NCBI GenBank assembly: GCA_945873125.1
Contig: CAMCBV010000005.1
Coordinates: forward strand, 1-64,000
Length of the DNA stretch: 64,000 nucleotides
Direction: 5' to 3'
Source of the DNA: Prosthecobacter debontii
GTDB lineage: Bacteria; Verrucomicrobiota; Verrucomicrobiia; Verrucomicrobiales; Akkermansiaceae
Below the pieces are notes generated by a model, which saw only the letters and a program-made list of their open reading frames with translations, ran no database searches and was not told the origin of the DNA. Positions 8,545 through 16,906 of the stretch are shown one piece after another. The stretch's first letter is position 1, and every line of letters begins with the position of its first letter. Both the position numbers and the translations under genes were made by a program.

Positions 8545-8942
8545 GTGCCGTCTCCCTGTAAGCCGGATTCTGTCCACCTCGGTTTTACCCGAAGCTGGAC
8601 GGTCATTTCTCTCAACTCGGCTTGCACCGAGCGCTCCGCTCGCGCGAAGTGCGACTAATACCCGGGAGTGAACGGACGAGCAGTCCTTTCCCTGTTATGT
8701 CTTGCACCACCTGGGGTTTTCATTGCCGCTCCGGTTACCCTCGGCGCGGTGGGCTCTTACCCCACCATTTCAACCTTACCTGTGCTCTTCCGAGCCATCG
8801 GCGGTGTATTTTCTGCTGCACTGTCCATCCGCTTGTCTCTCGACTCACGTTCCCTGCTTTCACAAGGCAAGTTGCTCTATGGTGTCCGGACTTTCCTCAA
8901 CCAGAACTCGCGCCCTGATCGCGACCGTCCAGGAGACGGCAC
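8545..8942 (-). ncRNA. rnpB: RNase P RNA, bacterial type A
   Basis: Catalytic RNA that removes 5' leaders from tRNA precursors. On the minus strand the universally conserved GAGGAAAGTCCGGAC block is at 8884-8898 and the 3' ACAGAATCCGGCTTA block at 8559-8573. The ends are defined by the P1 helix: GTGCCGTCTCC at the 5' end (8942-8932) pairs perfectly with GGAGACGGCAC at the 3' end (8555-8545). Immediately past the 3' end the transcript enters CCCTTTTTTT (8535-8544), so the P1 region plus this tract may act as the terminator. Convergent with gspD. Ends are accurate to a few bases. Confidence 0.95.
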
Positions 8943-8985
8943 CGACAGTAAACGCTGAAAACCTGAAAACCTGAAAGCAAAATCG

Positions 8986-9016
8986 AAATTCTAAATTTTA
9001 AACTCTAAACTTCAAA
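8986..9016. repeat. A/T-rich heptamer-period array
   Basis: AAATTCT, AAATTTT, AAACTCT, AAACTTC run consecutively with a seven-base period just upstream of rnpB. The reverse complement matches the arrays found before pyrG (12952), before nth (53303) and at the ends of nth and cinA. Confidence 0.6.
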
Positions 9017-9058
9017 AAATGAATTTGATACCTCCCCTGTCCTCCATTCCCCACCTTT

Positions 9059-9079
9059 CACTCTTCACTCTTCACTCTT
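9059..9079. repeat. Perfect (CACTCTT)3 heptamer array
   Basis: Three exact copies of CACTCTT end directly before the stop codon of the DUF456 gene. A related 21-bp tandem containing TTCACTCTTCACTA lies upstream of der (58786-58827). Confidence 0.8.
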
Positions 9080-9586
9080 CTATTTGATCACCCAAATATC
9101 CAAAAAGAACCAAACAATCATCACAACCCCCACCATCACCTTCACTACAATCCCCACCAGAGTGCCCACCATGCTGCCGACCCCAGACACTGCAGACTCC
9201 CTGACCTCCTTTTTTGCAAATAAGCTTTCAAACCCAAACGCCCCAATCAACGGACCAAGCAATAATCCGAAAGGCAGAAAAAACAATCCGACAAGTCCCC
9301 CCACCAAAGCCCCCAACGCCCCCCATTTCGTCCCACCAAACCACTGACTCCCCAGCGATCCACTGACAATTTCAAAAATCTGCGAGATCGCCATCAGTAA
9401 AACCAAAATCCCAAATCCCCACCAAGCGATCCCAGCACTTGTCCCAACCATCAACCGATACCCGATAGCCGCCAACAAAATAAACAAATGCCCCGGCAAA
9501 GCCGGCACCACACATCCCACCAATCCCACAAGCAACAAACTCCCCGTCACCAACCACACCCCACTATCCTGGAAAAACTCAATCAC
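9080..9586 (-). CDS. DUF456 family membrane protein
   Basis: 168 residues from a GTG start at 9586, almost entirely hydrophobic: about four to five membrane helices with glycine-rich turns, including the VGCVVPALPGHLFILLA segment near the start that marks DUF456. A charged loop at about residues 118-130 (FAKKEVRES) separates a long Gly-rich middle part from the final helices. The function of DUF456 is unknown. It stands alone, divergent from the DD-carboxypeptidase gene, and may share the palindromic control region at 9722-9807. Confidence 0.85.
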   Translation of the reverse strand: MIEFFQDSGVWLVTGSLLLVGLVGCVVPALPGHLFILLAAIGYRLMVGTSAGIAWWGFGILVLLMAISQIFEIVSGSLGSQWFGGTKWGALGALVGGLVGLFFLPFGLLLGPLIGAFGFESLFAKKEVRESAVSGVGSMVGTLVGIVVKVMVGVVMIVWFFLDIWVIK

Positions 9587-9721
9587 ACCTCAAAACTACC
9601 CAAATCCCTAAAAAGTAAAACGAAAACACTCCCCAAGCCAAAAACTGAAACACTCCCCTCACCTTACAAGATTTCCACCCTAGCCTGACCCAGCAAAAAC
9701 AATCATCTCATCTTACCACTC

Positions 9722-9753
9722 ACAATCTTTGTCACGGCCACGACAAAGATTGT
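9722..9753. promoter_or_regulatory. 32-bp palindrome, left copy (operator candidate)
   Basis: Arms ACAATCTTTGTC (9722-9733) and GACAAAGATTGT (9742-9753) are perfect 12-bp inverted repeats around ACGGCCAC. The core reads TGTCA-N6-CGACA, the half-site pattern of a CRP/FNR-family site (CooA type). It lies in the 314-bp divergent gap between the DUF456 and carboxypeptidase genes. The rest of that gap has no gene and is low in G on the plus strand. Confidence 0.6.
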
Positions 9754-9775
9754 AAAAATTTCAACGCCTTAATTC

Positions 9776-9807
9776 ACAATTTTTGTCGTGGCCGTGACAA
9801 AGATTGT
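9776..9807. promoter_or_regulatory. 32-bp palindrome, right copy (operator candidate)
   Basis: Arms ACAATTTTTGTC (9776-9787) and GACAAAGATTGT (9796-9807) around GTGGCCGT. It is the reverse complement of the copy at 9722-9753 with a single base change. The two copies start 54 bp apart, close to five helical turns, and the right copy ends 93 bp before the carboxypeptidase ATG. The arrangement suggests cooperative binding of a dimeric regulator. Confidence 0.6.
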
Positions 9808-9900
9808 AAAATCTGTTTTTCGCCGTGTGACTGTTTTTTGGGGTTACAAAATTCCTGTTTCGCGATTGAAACTTCGGTTTTCTTAATTATTCTAATCTGT

Positions 9901-10833
9901 ATGCGCTACGTGTTTGCTTCACTCCTTTTTCTGACATCGACGCTTTTTGCACAAGAGTCTCACATCGTCGTAGAGGCTTATTCTGGAAAAGTGCTTTCCG
10001 CATCCGGCGCCACAACCAAGCGCTCGGTTGCTTCCCTAACGAAAATTGCCACAGCTATCGTCGCGGTCGATTGGGCGACCGCTACTGAGACCGATCTGGG
10101 TACGACGGCTCTTACTATCCCTGAATCCGCAAATCTTCTCGGTCAAGCGAGTGCAATCGGCCTCAAGGTCGGCGATACGATGACATTGAGAGATGCTCTC
10201 TACGCATCCCTCCTGCGATCCGATAACTACGCTGCTCTTGCCATCGCCAACCATGTCGGTAGCAATATCCTTTCACGTCGTGGACTGACGGGCGATCCCG
10301 TCCAAGCATTCGTTGGAGAGATGAATCAACTGGCTAAATTCGTTCTCGCAAAAAACACCCGTTTCACCAACCCGCATGGTCTGGATCTTGAACCCAAACC
10401 CGGTTACTCCACCGCCGCAGATATTGCACGCTTTTCCATCCACGCAATGCGACGTAATCCCATCACCTTCATCACCCGCCAACCATCCCGTGAAGTGAAA
10501 ATCAACGGGGTCGGCAAAACCATCACCAACACCAACGAGCTCGTGGGTGAAACGGGCATCCTCGGCATCAAGACCGGTACCACACAAAACGCTGGACCTT
10601 GCCTCTCCACCTGCATGGATCGCGATCCACTTGTCAGAACCAAGCCGGACGGCAACAAAGGAGTCACCCCACGACGCCTCATTGTCGTCTTACTCAACAG
10701 CCCGGATCGCTTCAATCGCTCACGTAAACTGCTCCGCGATGGCTGGGCCTACTATAACTCATGGCTTGCCGCCGGGGCCGTGGTGAAAAATCCAAAATAC
10801 GAACTCCTAGCCACACCCCCACCCGTAAAATAA
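9901..10833 (+). CDS. D-alanyl-D-alanine carboxypeptidase, S11 family
   Basis: Penicillin-binding protein that trims the terminal D-Ala from peptidoglycan stem peptides in the periplasm. The ATG at 9901 gives a clear signal peptide (cleavage after about residue 17, TLFA-QE); the open frame extends to a TTG at 9838, which would bury that signal. All S11 motifs are visible: S45-L-T-K48, S107-D-N109 and K224-T-G226. At 310 residues it has the catalytic domain but little C-terminal extension, so no obvious amphipathic membrane anchor. Preceded by the palindrome pair at 9722-9807. Confidence 0.88.
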   Translation: MRYVFASLLFLTSTLFAQESHIVVEAYSGKVLSASGATTKRSVASLTKIATAIVAVDWATATETDLGTTALTIPESANLLGQASAIGLKVGDTMTLRDALYASLLRSDNYAALAIANHVGSNILSRRGLTGDPVQAFVGEMNQLAKFVLAKNTRFTNPHGLDLEPKPGYSTAADIARFSIHAMRRNPITFITRQPSREVKINGVGKTITNTNELVGETGILGIKTGTTQNAGPCLSTCMDRDPLVRTKPDGNKGVTPRRLIVVLLNSPDRFNRSRKLLRDGWAYYNSWLAAGAVVKNPKYELLATPPPVK

Positions 10834-10931
10834 AATTCAAATTTTAAATTTCAAATTTCAATGATTATCGATTCTGCTTATTTTTTTAATTATACCTCTA
10901 CTTGTTTTTTGAGATTTGAAATTTGAAATTT
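10833..10931. repeat. Two inverted heptamer arrays flanking the pre-pfk gap
   Basis: 10833-10860 holds AAATTCA, AATTTTA, AATTTCA, AATTTCA, and 10911-10931 holds GAGATTT, GAAATTT, GAAATTT, both with a seven-base period. The final 15 bases of the first array (10846-10860) are the exact reverse complement of 10917-10931, so the gap between carboxypeptidase and pfkA is bounded by a 15-bp inverted repeat, the right arm touching the pfkA ATG. Confidence 0.7.
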
Positions 10932-12008
10932 ATGCGTATCGGCATCCTAAACAGCGGCGGAGATTGTCCCGGACTCAATGCCGTGACTCATGGTGTGGTC
11001 GGTGCCGCACATAAAATCGGCTGGGAAGTCATCGGTTTCAGAGACGGATTCGAAGGTTTACTCCCTCCCGGTGATTACCGCTTTCTCACACCCGAGGACA
11101 CCATGGGTATCCTTAAGCTTGGCGGCACCATTCTTGGCTCCACGAACAAAGGCCATTTCTCCGCAAAAATCGGCGTCGGCAACGTCACTGAAATACCAAA
11201 AGAAATCATCGATCGCGCCCGTCGCACCATCGACCAACTTGAAATCGAAGCCCTCATCATTGTCGGCGGAGATGGTTCACTCACCACCGGACTTCAGCTT
11301 TTCCGTCAGGGTTGGCCAATCATCGGCGTCCCGAAAACGATTGATAACGATCTCTCCGCAACCGCGATGTCTTTCGGCTTCGACAGTGCCGTCACGACGG
11401 TTGTGGATGCGCTGGATCGCCTTAATACCACCGCCGAATCACACAAACGCGTGATGGTGCTTGAAGTCATGGGTCGCCATGCCGGATGGATCGCGCTCTG
11501 GGGTGGCATCGCCGGAGGTGCCAACGTCATTCTGCTTCCTGAAATCCCTTTCTCTCTTCAAAAAATCGCGGACTTCATCAAAAATCGCGATGCGCAAGGA
11601 CAGCATGCAACATTGGTTGTCGTTGCAGAAGGCGCAAAACTTCCAGACGGCGAACTCGTCACGATCGATAAAAACAGCACTGGCGAAATCCGATTAGGGG
11701 GTATCTCCGAGCAAGTGGCCGCCCGCCTGCAGGAACTCACAAAAAAAGAGACCCGCGCCACGACCCTAGGGCATCTGCAACGTGGCGGTGCACCCACCGC
11801 GTTCGATCGCATTCTCGGAATGCGCTTCGGAGTCATGGCTGTCAATCTCGCCAAACAAAAAGCTTTTGGCCGCATGGTGTCTTACGAAGCCTACCACGTG
11901 GATTCCGTGACGATCGAGGAAGCTGTGAACAAACTACGCCTCGTCGACCCCGACGGCGAATTCGTCCAAGTCGCCCGCGCCGTGGGTATCTGCATGGGCG
12001 ATTCATAA
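10932..12008 (+). CDS. pfkA: 6-phosphofructokinase
   Basis: Phosphorylates fructose 6-phosphate in glycolysis. The ATG at 10932 begins MRIGILNSGGDCPGLNA, the usual start; the frame extends three codons to a TTG that lies in the repeat array. Motifs: GGDGS, P-K-T-I-D-N-D, MGRHAGWIAL and E-LGHLQRGG. The pair of residues that separates ATP from pyrophosphate enzymes is mixed: Gly in GGDG-S (ATP-like) but Lys in PKTIDND (as in many PPi-linked or actinobacterial enzymes). At 358 residues it matches the group often found in Actinobacteria and Verrucomicrobiota. Phosphoryl donor is therefore uncertain. Confidence 0.92.
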   Translation: MRIGILNSGGDCPGLNAVTHGVVGAAHKIGWEVIGFRDGFEGLLPPGDYRFLTPEDTMGILKLGGTILGSTNKGHFSAKIGVGNVTEIPKEIIDRARRTIDQLEIEALIIVGGDGSLTTGLQLFRQGWPIIGVPKTIDNDLSATAMSFGFDSAVTTVVDALDRLNTTAESHKRVMVLEVMGRHAGWIALWGGIAGGANVILLPEIPFSLQKIADFIKNRDAQGQHATLVVVAEGAKLPDGELVTIDKNSTGEIRLGGISEQVAARLQELTKKETRATTLGHLQRGGAPTAFDRILGMRFGVMAVNLAKQKAFGRMVSYEAYHVDSVTIEEAVNKLRLVDPDGEFVQVARAVGICMGDS

Positions 12009-12009
12009 A

Positions 12010-12051
12010 GAGCACAGAGCACAGAGCACAGAGCACAGAGCACAGAGCACA
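12010..12051. repeat. Perfect (GAGCACA)6 heptamer array
   Basis: Six exact head-to-tail copies of GAGCACA (42 bp) occupy most of the gap between pfkA and kdsB. It is the longest perfect period-7 array in the window and a good candidate for length variation by slippage. Confidence 0.92.
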
Positions 12052-12126
12052 GATTATTGAAATTTGAAAAACCGTCCTTGCCGTCCACCCGTCTCCTCCA
12101 TAAGTTCGCGCAACCTATTTCATTGC

Positions 12127-12888
12127 GTGTCACTGCCTGTCTCTAAACCCCACATCATCGGTATCCTTCCGGCTCGCTGGGGCTCCACCCGCTTCCCCGG
12201 AAAACCGCTTCACCTCATCGCTGGTAAACCACTCATCCAACACGTTTGGGAACGCTGTAAACTCGCCACGAAACTTTCTGAAATCATCATCGCAACCGAT
12301 GACGAACGCATTGCAAAAGCCATCGCCCATTTCGGCGGCAAAGCGGTGATGACCTCTCCTGATCATCCCACCGGAACCGACCGACTCGCCGAGGCCGTCC
12401 AAAGCATTCCCCAAGCCACACACATTCTCAATATCCAAGGCGACGAACCTCTCATCGACCCCGAACTCATCGATGAGCTCGCGACAGCCCTCTGCGGAGA
12501 TCCAAGTTTGGACATGGTCACGGCCGCCAATCCTCTCGATCCGAACGATCCGGTCGTGGCGGATCCCAACATCGTAAAAGTCGTCATCAAACTCAACGGT
12601 AACGCCCTTTACTTCTCCCGCTCTCCTCTTCCCTATTTCCGTAACGCAGTGGAAAACCTCCAAGTCCTTCGACACAAAGGCATCTATGGCTACCGCCGCG
12701 ATTTTCTCGAAACCTTCGTCACCTGGCCGCCATCTCCTCTGGAACAAGCCGAATCCCTCGAGCAACTCCGCGCCCTCGAAAACGGCGCCAACATCCGTGT
12801 CATCCTGACCGCGGACACATCACCCGGTGTCGACACTCCCGAACAAGCCCGTGAAATCGAAAGACTCCTTTCAACACAAGGTTTATAA
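12127..12888 (+). CDS. kdsB: 3-deoxy-manno-octulosonate cytidylyltransferase
   Basis: Activates KDO with CTP to CMP-KDO for the inner core of lipopolysaccharide, consistent with a Gram-negative envelope. Signature motifs: I-L-P-A-R-W-G-S-T-R-F-P-G-K-P-L at the start, ATDDERI, NIQGDEPLIDPELI and the Y-G-Y-R segment near residue 185. The frame opens at a TTG at 12064, but similarity starts at about the GTG at 12127, which gives 253 residues, the normal length. Next gene is pyrG, 89 bp on, whose product CTP is a KdsB substrate. Confidence 0.92.
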   Translation: MSLPVSKPHIIGILPARWGSTRFPGKPLHLIAGKPLIQHVWERCKLATKLSEIIIATDDERIAKAIAHFGGKAVMTSPDHPTGTDRLAEAVQSIPQATHILNIQGDEPLIDPELIDELATALCGDPSLDMVTAANPLDPNDPVVADPNIVKVVIKLNGNALYFSRSPLPYFRNAVENLQVLRHKGIYGYRRDFLETFVTWPPSPLEQAESLEQLRALENGANIRVILTADTSPGVDTPEQAREIERLLSTQGL

Positions 12889-12951
12889 AGTTTTAAAGCA
12901 ACACAATCCACTTCCTTCCACCTTATCAGTAACCACAAGCCTCTTCCTTGA

Positions 12952-12977
12952 AGTTTAAAATTTAGAATTTGAAAGTT
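12952..12977. repeat. A/T-rich heptamer array touching the pyrG start
   Basis: AGTTTAA, AATTTAG, AATTTGA, AAGTT with a seven-base step immediately before the pyrG ATG. Together with the CTTCCTTGA just left of it, it closely resembles the leader before nth at 53290-53332. Confidence 0.6.
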
Positions 12978-14591
12978 ATGAAATACATCTTTGTCACCGG
13001 CGGCGTGGTTTCCTCTCTCGGGAAAGGCCTCGCAGCGGCATCCATCGGAACACTTCTCGAAGCGCGGGGCCTCAAAACCCTGATGCAAAAATTCGATCCG
13101 TATCTTAACGTCGATCCCGGAACCATGTCACCTTACCAACACGGCGAGGTCTATGTTCTCGATGACGGTGCGGAAACCGATCTCGACCTCGGTCACTACG
13201 AGCGTTTTACCTCCGGCATCCTATCTCAAATGAACAACCTCACCTCAGGTCAGGTATTTGATTCCGTCATCAAAAAAGAACGACGCGGCGAATACCTCGG
13301 AAAAACCGTTCAGTTCATTCCCCACGTCACGGATGAAATCAAAGACCGCATGCACTCGGTCACCAAAAACAATCCCGATGTCGATGTCCTCATCACCGAA
13401 ATCGGGGGCACGGTCGGGGATATGGAGGGTCTGCTTTTTATCGAGGCCCTACGCCAGTTCGCTTTGGAAGTCGGTAAAGAAAATGTCTGCTTCATCCACG
13501 TCACCCTACTGCCTTACATCAAGGCTGCAGGAGAAGCGAAAACCAAACCCACCCAGCAATCCGTCGCCAAACTCCGCGAGCTCGGCATCCAACCTGATAT
13601 CATCATTTGCCGCACGGAAACGGATCTCGATGAAGACAACCGCCGCAAAATCGCGATGTTCTGCAACGTGGATAAAAAGAACGTCGTCGCTTTTCGGGAT
13701 GTCGATCACACGATTTACGAATGCCCGCTCGATCTCCGCAGAGATAAAATCGATCGTCTCGTCGTCGATAAAATCGGCCTAGGTCACACGCCTTCACCCA
13801 ACTTGGAAAAATGGGAAGGCTTCGTCCAACGCGTCATCCATCCGAAGCATAAAGTCACCATTGCCGTCGCCGGAAAATACATCGAACTCCAGGACGCATA
13901 CAAATCCATCTACGAATCCCTTATCCATGCCGGCGCGTATCACGATACCAAGGTCCAGATCATCCGGGTCGAAGCCGAAGCAATCGAAGACCAAGGTGCC
14001 AAATCCGTGATCGGAGATGTCGATGGTATTCTCGTGCCCGGTGGCTTCGGAGATCGCGGAATCGAAGGGAAAATTCTCGCTGCTAAATACGCGCGCGAAA
14101 ACAACATTCCTTACTTCGGGATCTGCCTCGGCATGCAAATCGCCACCATCGAATTCGCTCGCAATAAATGCGGACTCAAAGGCGCCAACTCCACCGAGTT
14201 TGACAAAGCCACTCCACATCCCGTCATCTGCCTTCAGGAAGAACAAAAAGGTATCACCGATATGGGCGCCACCATGCGCCTCGGCTCTTCCGAATCCATC
14301 CTCTTTGCCGGAACCAAGGCCGCCGATCTTTATGGTAACGCTGATCGCATCAAGGAAAGACATCGTCATCGATACGAAGTAAATTCCGATTACCAAGACC
14401 GCCTGCAGGAAGGAGGCCTCGTTATTTCTTCCGTCTCAGCCAACGAAGGTTTGGTCGAAATTGTCGAACTCCCGAATCACCCATTCTATATCGGTGCCCA
14501 GTTCCACCCTGAATTCCTATCCAAACCCAATCACCCACATCCTCTCTTCTCCGGCTTCGTCGCAGCAGCTCTTAAAAAAGCGACCGATTGA
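12978..14591 (+). CDS. pyrG: CTP synthase
   Basis: Converts UTP to CTP with glutamine-derived ammonia. 537 residues from the ATG at 12978. N-terminal synthetase domain opens with [16 protein letters not shown] and contains the GGTVGDMEG motif; the C-terminal class I glutaminase domain has the nucleophile in FGICLGMQ and the His-Pro-Glu catalytic pair in QFHPEF. Length and motifs are canonical. The frame extends three codons upstream into the heptamer array, which is unlikely to be translated. Confidence 0.97.
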   Translation: MKYIFVTGGVVSSLGKGLAAASIGTLLEARGLKTLMQKFDPYLNVDPGTMSPYQHGEVYVLDDGAETDLDLGHYERFTSGILSQMNNLTSGQVFDSVIKKERRGEYLGKTVQFIPHVTDEIKDRMHSVTKNNPDVDVLITEIGGTVGDMEGLLFIEALRQFALEVGKENVCFIHVTLLPYIKAAGEAKTKPTQQSVAKLRELGIQPDIIICRTETDLDEDNRRKIAMFCNVDKKNVVAFRDVDHTIYECPLDLRRDKIDRLVVDKIGLGHTPSPNLEKWEGFVQRVIHPKHKVTIAVAGKYIELQDAYKSIYESLIHAGAYHDTKVQIIRVEAEAIEDQGAKSVIGDVDGILVPGGFGDRGIEGKILAAKYARENNIPYFGICLGMQIATIEFARNKCGLKGANSTEFDKATPHPVICLQEEQKGITDMGATMRLGSSESILFAGTKAADLYGNADRIKERHRHRYEVNSDYQDRLQEGGLVISSVSANEGLVEIVELPNHPFYIGAQFHPEFLSKPNHPHPLFSGFVAAALKKATD

Positions 14592-14663
14592 TTTAAAAGA
14601 GTGCAGTCAAAATCTCAGGTATTTCTACCGCAGGGAGAAAAGAGAATCAGCAGAAGAGGATTT

Positions 14664-14984
14664 TTATGCCCTTAACTTTCTTGCCGAAGGAAAAATCACA
14701 TTTCCCGTCACGACTTCGCGCTTGTTCATAATGAGTGCATACTTACTAACCCTTTCCTGAAACAACAGGAAATGAGGCGTTTTACGATGTTCTTCCAGTG
14801 CTGCCTCATCGTCATAGAACTCAGCGAGAGTAAAGACATGGTGTTCCGTCACGCTTTGCGAAATCACAAAGTCACGACACCCCGGCTCATTTGCAATCGC
14901 ATCAGCCGCCTCCTCAGTGAGATACGTGATGAATTTATCCACTTGATCCGGATTCACCTCCACAACAATTATCAATGAAATCAT
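14664..14984 (-). CDS. ABM-domain (antibiotic biosynthesis monooxygenase-like) protein
   Basis: 106-residue dimeric ferredoxin-like alpha/beta protein. The pattern of a short strand with V-N-P-D-Q-V, then EPGCRDFVISQS, then F-T-L-A-E-F-Y-D-D-E-A-A-L-E-E-H, typical of small ABM/YdhR-like proteins, spans residues 1-90. Members range from quinol monooxygenases to heme-degrading enzymes, so no substrate can be assigned; the heme-oxygenase Asn-His pair is not evident. It stands alone, convergent with pyrG. Confidence 0.8.
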   Translation of the reverse strand: MISLIIVVEVNPDQVDKFITYLTEEAADAIANEPGCRDFVISQSVTEHHVFTLAEFYDDEAALEEHRKTPHFLLFQERVSKYALIMNKREVVTGNVIFPSARKLRA

Positions 14985-15052
14985 GTTTTAAATATGATGC
15001 GTTTGAGCGCCGAACGACAATGATATTCCCATGTAAAAAGCGACATCTGTGA

Positions 15053-15082
15053 AGAACCGCGAGTCTCCCGACTCGCGGTTCT
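15053..15082. repeat. 12-bp perfect hairpin between ABM gene and hypothetical
   Basis: AGAACCGCGAGT (15053-15064) and ACTCGCGGTTCT (15071-15082) pair perfectly around a six-base loop CTCCCG. No T-run follows on either side, so it is not a textbook terminator. The ACCGCGAGT core is similar to the dyad elements at 8463 and 58716 and it may belong to the same family. The rest of the 208-bp gap shows no gene. Confidence 0.6.
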
Positions 15083-15192
15083 TGCATAACGCAATTCAGC
15101 TTTCTTATTGAGCTTTGAACTCCAAAACTTAGATTCTCCATTGCGACCCACCGCAATCTCTGTGCATCCGCGGTGCAAAATACGAACAAACC

Positions 15193-15414
15193 ATGCACGC
15201 CGAGCTCCAAGCCCTTCTGAACAAACGCCTCAGCATGATCGCAGATCACGCTTTCCGCGATCGCGATCCGGATACGCATCTGGAAGCCTTGAAATCGATT
15301 TCCCAAGAAATCGATGCCTATGTCGAAACCCACCATTCCGGGTTCGACGCCAAACTCCGTCATTACCTCTCGAATTCATCTTACCAAAAGGCCCTCGACC
15401 ATCTGAGCGACTAA
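15193..15414 (+). CDS. Small hypothetical helical protein
   Basis: 73 residues, soluble, predicted largely helical, with several His and charged residues (for example LKSISQEIDAYVETHHSGF at 35-53). No signal peptide, no cysteines, no family I recognise. It starts 15 bp before the sulfatase gene would need its leader, so the two could be cotranscribed, but a cytoplasmic helical mini-protein and a secreted sulfatase share no obvious task. Reading frame is clean with a normal amino-acid mix, supporting a real gene. Confidence 0.55.
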   Translation: MHAELQALLNKRLSMIADHAFRDRDPDTHLEALKSISQEIDAYVETHHSGFDAKLRHYLSNSSYQKALDHLSD

Positions 15415-15429
15415 GCCATCATCCGCACC

Positions 15430-16833
15430 ATGAAATCACTGCCGTTTTCACCCCCCGCGATTCTCAAAATCGCCCTGTTCCTCCTGGCTCTCTGCTCTCC
15501 GCTCCCAGCTCAAAAAACCAACATCATCTACATCATCACGGACGATCTCGGCTACAACGATCTATCCTGCTACGGTCAGAAAAATTTCAGCACTCCGAAC
15601 ATCGATCAACTTGCCGCAAATGGCATCCGCTTCACCCGTCACTACTCCGGTGCCACGGTCTGCAACCCCTCACGCTGCGCCTTGATGACAGGAAAGGACA
15701 TAGGCCACGCCTCCATTCGAGGCAACGGTCAGTTCTCAATTCCGGACAATGAAATCACCGTCGCCAAAATCACCAAAGCCGCGGGTTACCATAACGCCAT
15801 GATCGGCAAATCCTGCGTCACTGGAAATACTCAAAATCCGGAATCCGTCATTCATAACGGTTTCGACTTCTTCTACGGAACCACCAACCATGGTGACGCC
15901 CATTACCGTTATCCGTCATTTGTCTATAGAAACACCGAAAAAATCATCTTTCCTGACAACAAACTCCACACCGGAACCGATTACGATCTCGAACTCTACA
16001 CCAAAGAAACCCTGGACTTCATCACACGGCAGAATCGGGAAAAACCCTTCTTCCTGATTCTATCCTATCCCGCACCACACGCCTCTGTCATCGCGCGCGA
16101 AAAGGAACTCGAAGAGGTAAGGCCTTCTGTTAAAAACGAAATCTCCGGCACTCAGGAAAAGCACTACACCCCAACCCGTGAAGTCAAAGCCAACTATATC
16201 GGCATGATGAAATACCTCGACGACTCGGTCGGTAAAATCATCACATCTCTAAAAAAACAAAATCTGTTAGATCATACTCTGATCATCTTCACGAGCGATA
16301 ACGGCCCACACTCCGAAGGTGGCTACAAACCCGAACTTCTCGATTCCAACGGACCGCTCCGTGGTGGCAAACGCGATCTCTACGAAGGCGGTATCCGCGT
16401 TCCCTTCATCGCTTCATGGCCAGCTTCCATCAAACCCAACCAAACCTCGGATCATCCCTCCGCCTTCTGGGATTTCCTCCCCACAGTCTGCGAACTTACG
16501 AACCAAAAACCACCCACAGACATCCAAGGCATTTCTTACGCCAGCACTCTGTTAGGCAAGAGCCAACAACCCAAACACCCTCACCTTTATTGGGAGCACC
16601 ACGAGCAAAACATCCGCCGTGCGATTCAAGTCGGCGATTGGAAACTCGTGCAAACCAAACTCGCTCTTCCCGATAAAACCACGACCGAACTCTTCGATCT
16701 TTCCAAAGACATCGGCGAGACCAACGACCTCGCCGGAAATCACCCGGAAAAAATCGTCGAACTTCTCAAGCTCATCGACAAAGCCCGTATTCCGAACAAA
16801 GACTTTCCCATCCCGGTTCTCGACAGACCCTAA
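15430..16833 (+). CDS. Secreted S1-family sulfatase with altered active site
   Basis: 467 residues with a signal peptide (cleavage near residue 28, P-A-Q). Visible S1 residues: metal ligands Asp38-Asp39, formylglycine-site Cys78 in C-N-P-S-R, Lys127, His217, Asp290-Asn291 and Lys314. The usual G-K-W-H-x-G loop reads G-K-S-C-V-T-G, so the sulfate-contacting His is replaced by Cys129. Predicted to desulfate extracellular polysaccharide after maturation by a formylglycine-generating enzyme not encoded here. The His change may signal altered specificity or reduced activity. Confidence 0.88.
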   Translation: MKSLPFSPPAILKIALFLLALCSPLPAQKTNIIYIITDDLGYNDLSCYGQKNFSTPNIDQLAANGIRFTRHYSGATVCNPSRCALMTGKDIGHASIRGNGQFSIPDNEITVAKITKAAGYHNAMIGKSCVTGNTQNPESVIHNGFDFFYGTTNHGDAHYRYPSFVYRNTEKIIFPDNKLHTGTDYDLELYTKETLDFITRQNREKPFFLILSYPAPHASVIAREKELEEVRPSVKNEISGTQEKHYTPTREVKANYIGMMKYLDDSVGKIITSLKKQNLLDHTLIIFTSDNGPHSEGGYKPELLDSNGPLRGGKRDLYEGGIRVPFIASWPASIKPNQTSDHPSAFWDFLPTVCELTNQKPPTDIQGISYASTLLGKSQQPKHPHLYWEHHEQNIRRAIQVGDWKLVQTKLALPDKTTTELFDLSKDIGETNDLAGNHPEKIVELLKLIDKARIPNKDFPIPVLDRP

Positions 16834-16906
16834 TCAATCGAAAGCTCAAGAAAACACAAAGAACTTGTTCCCATTCTTTGCGCTCAAACATCCTCATCCC
16901 AACCCC

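Noticed and set aside
8602..8974. Several short plus-strand frames of 85-98 codons
   Set aside because: They lie opposite the RNase P RNA, whose conserved blocks explain the sequence.
9722..9807. BlaI/MecI operators controlling the carboxypeptidase
   Set aside because: TACA/TGTA half-sites occur only at the outer ends of the palindromes with the wrong spacing; no blaI gene is near.
12010..12051. CRISPR-like array
   Set aside because: Units are 7 bp with no spacers; it is a simple tandem repeat.
12130..12765. Long minus-strand open frame of 211 codons
   Set aside because: It lies wholly inside kdsB on the other strand; kdsB motifs are unmistakable and the antisense protein has no family pattern.
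13794..14396. 200-codon open frame opposite pyrG
   Set aside because: Antisense shadow of a canonical CTP synthase.
16619..16906. N-terminal extension of RecF
   Set aside because: Overlaps the sulfatase in another frame; RecF similarity begins at the GTG at 16907.
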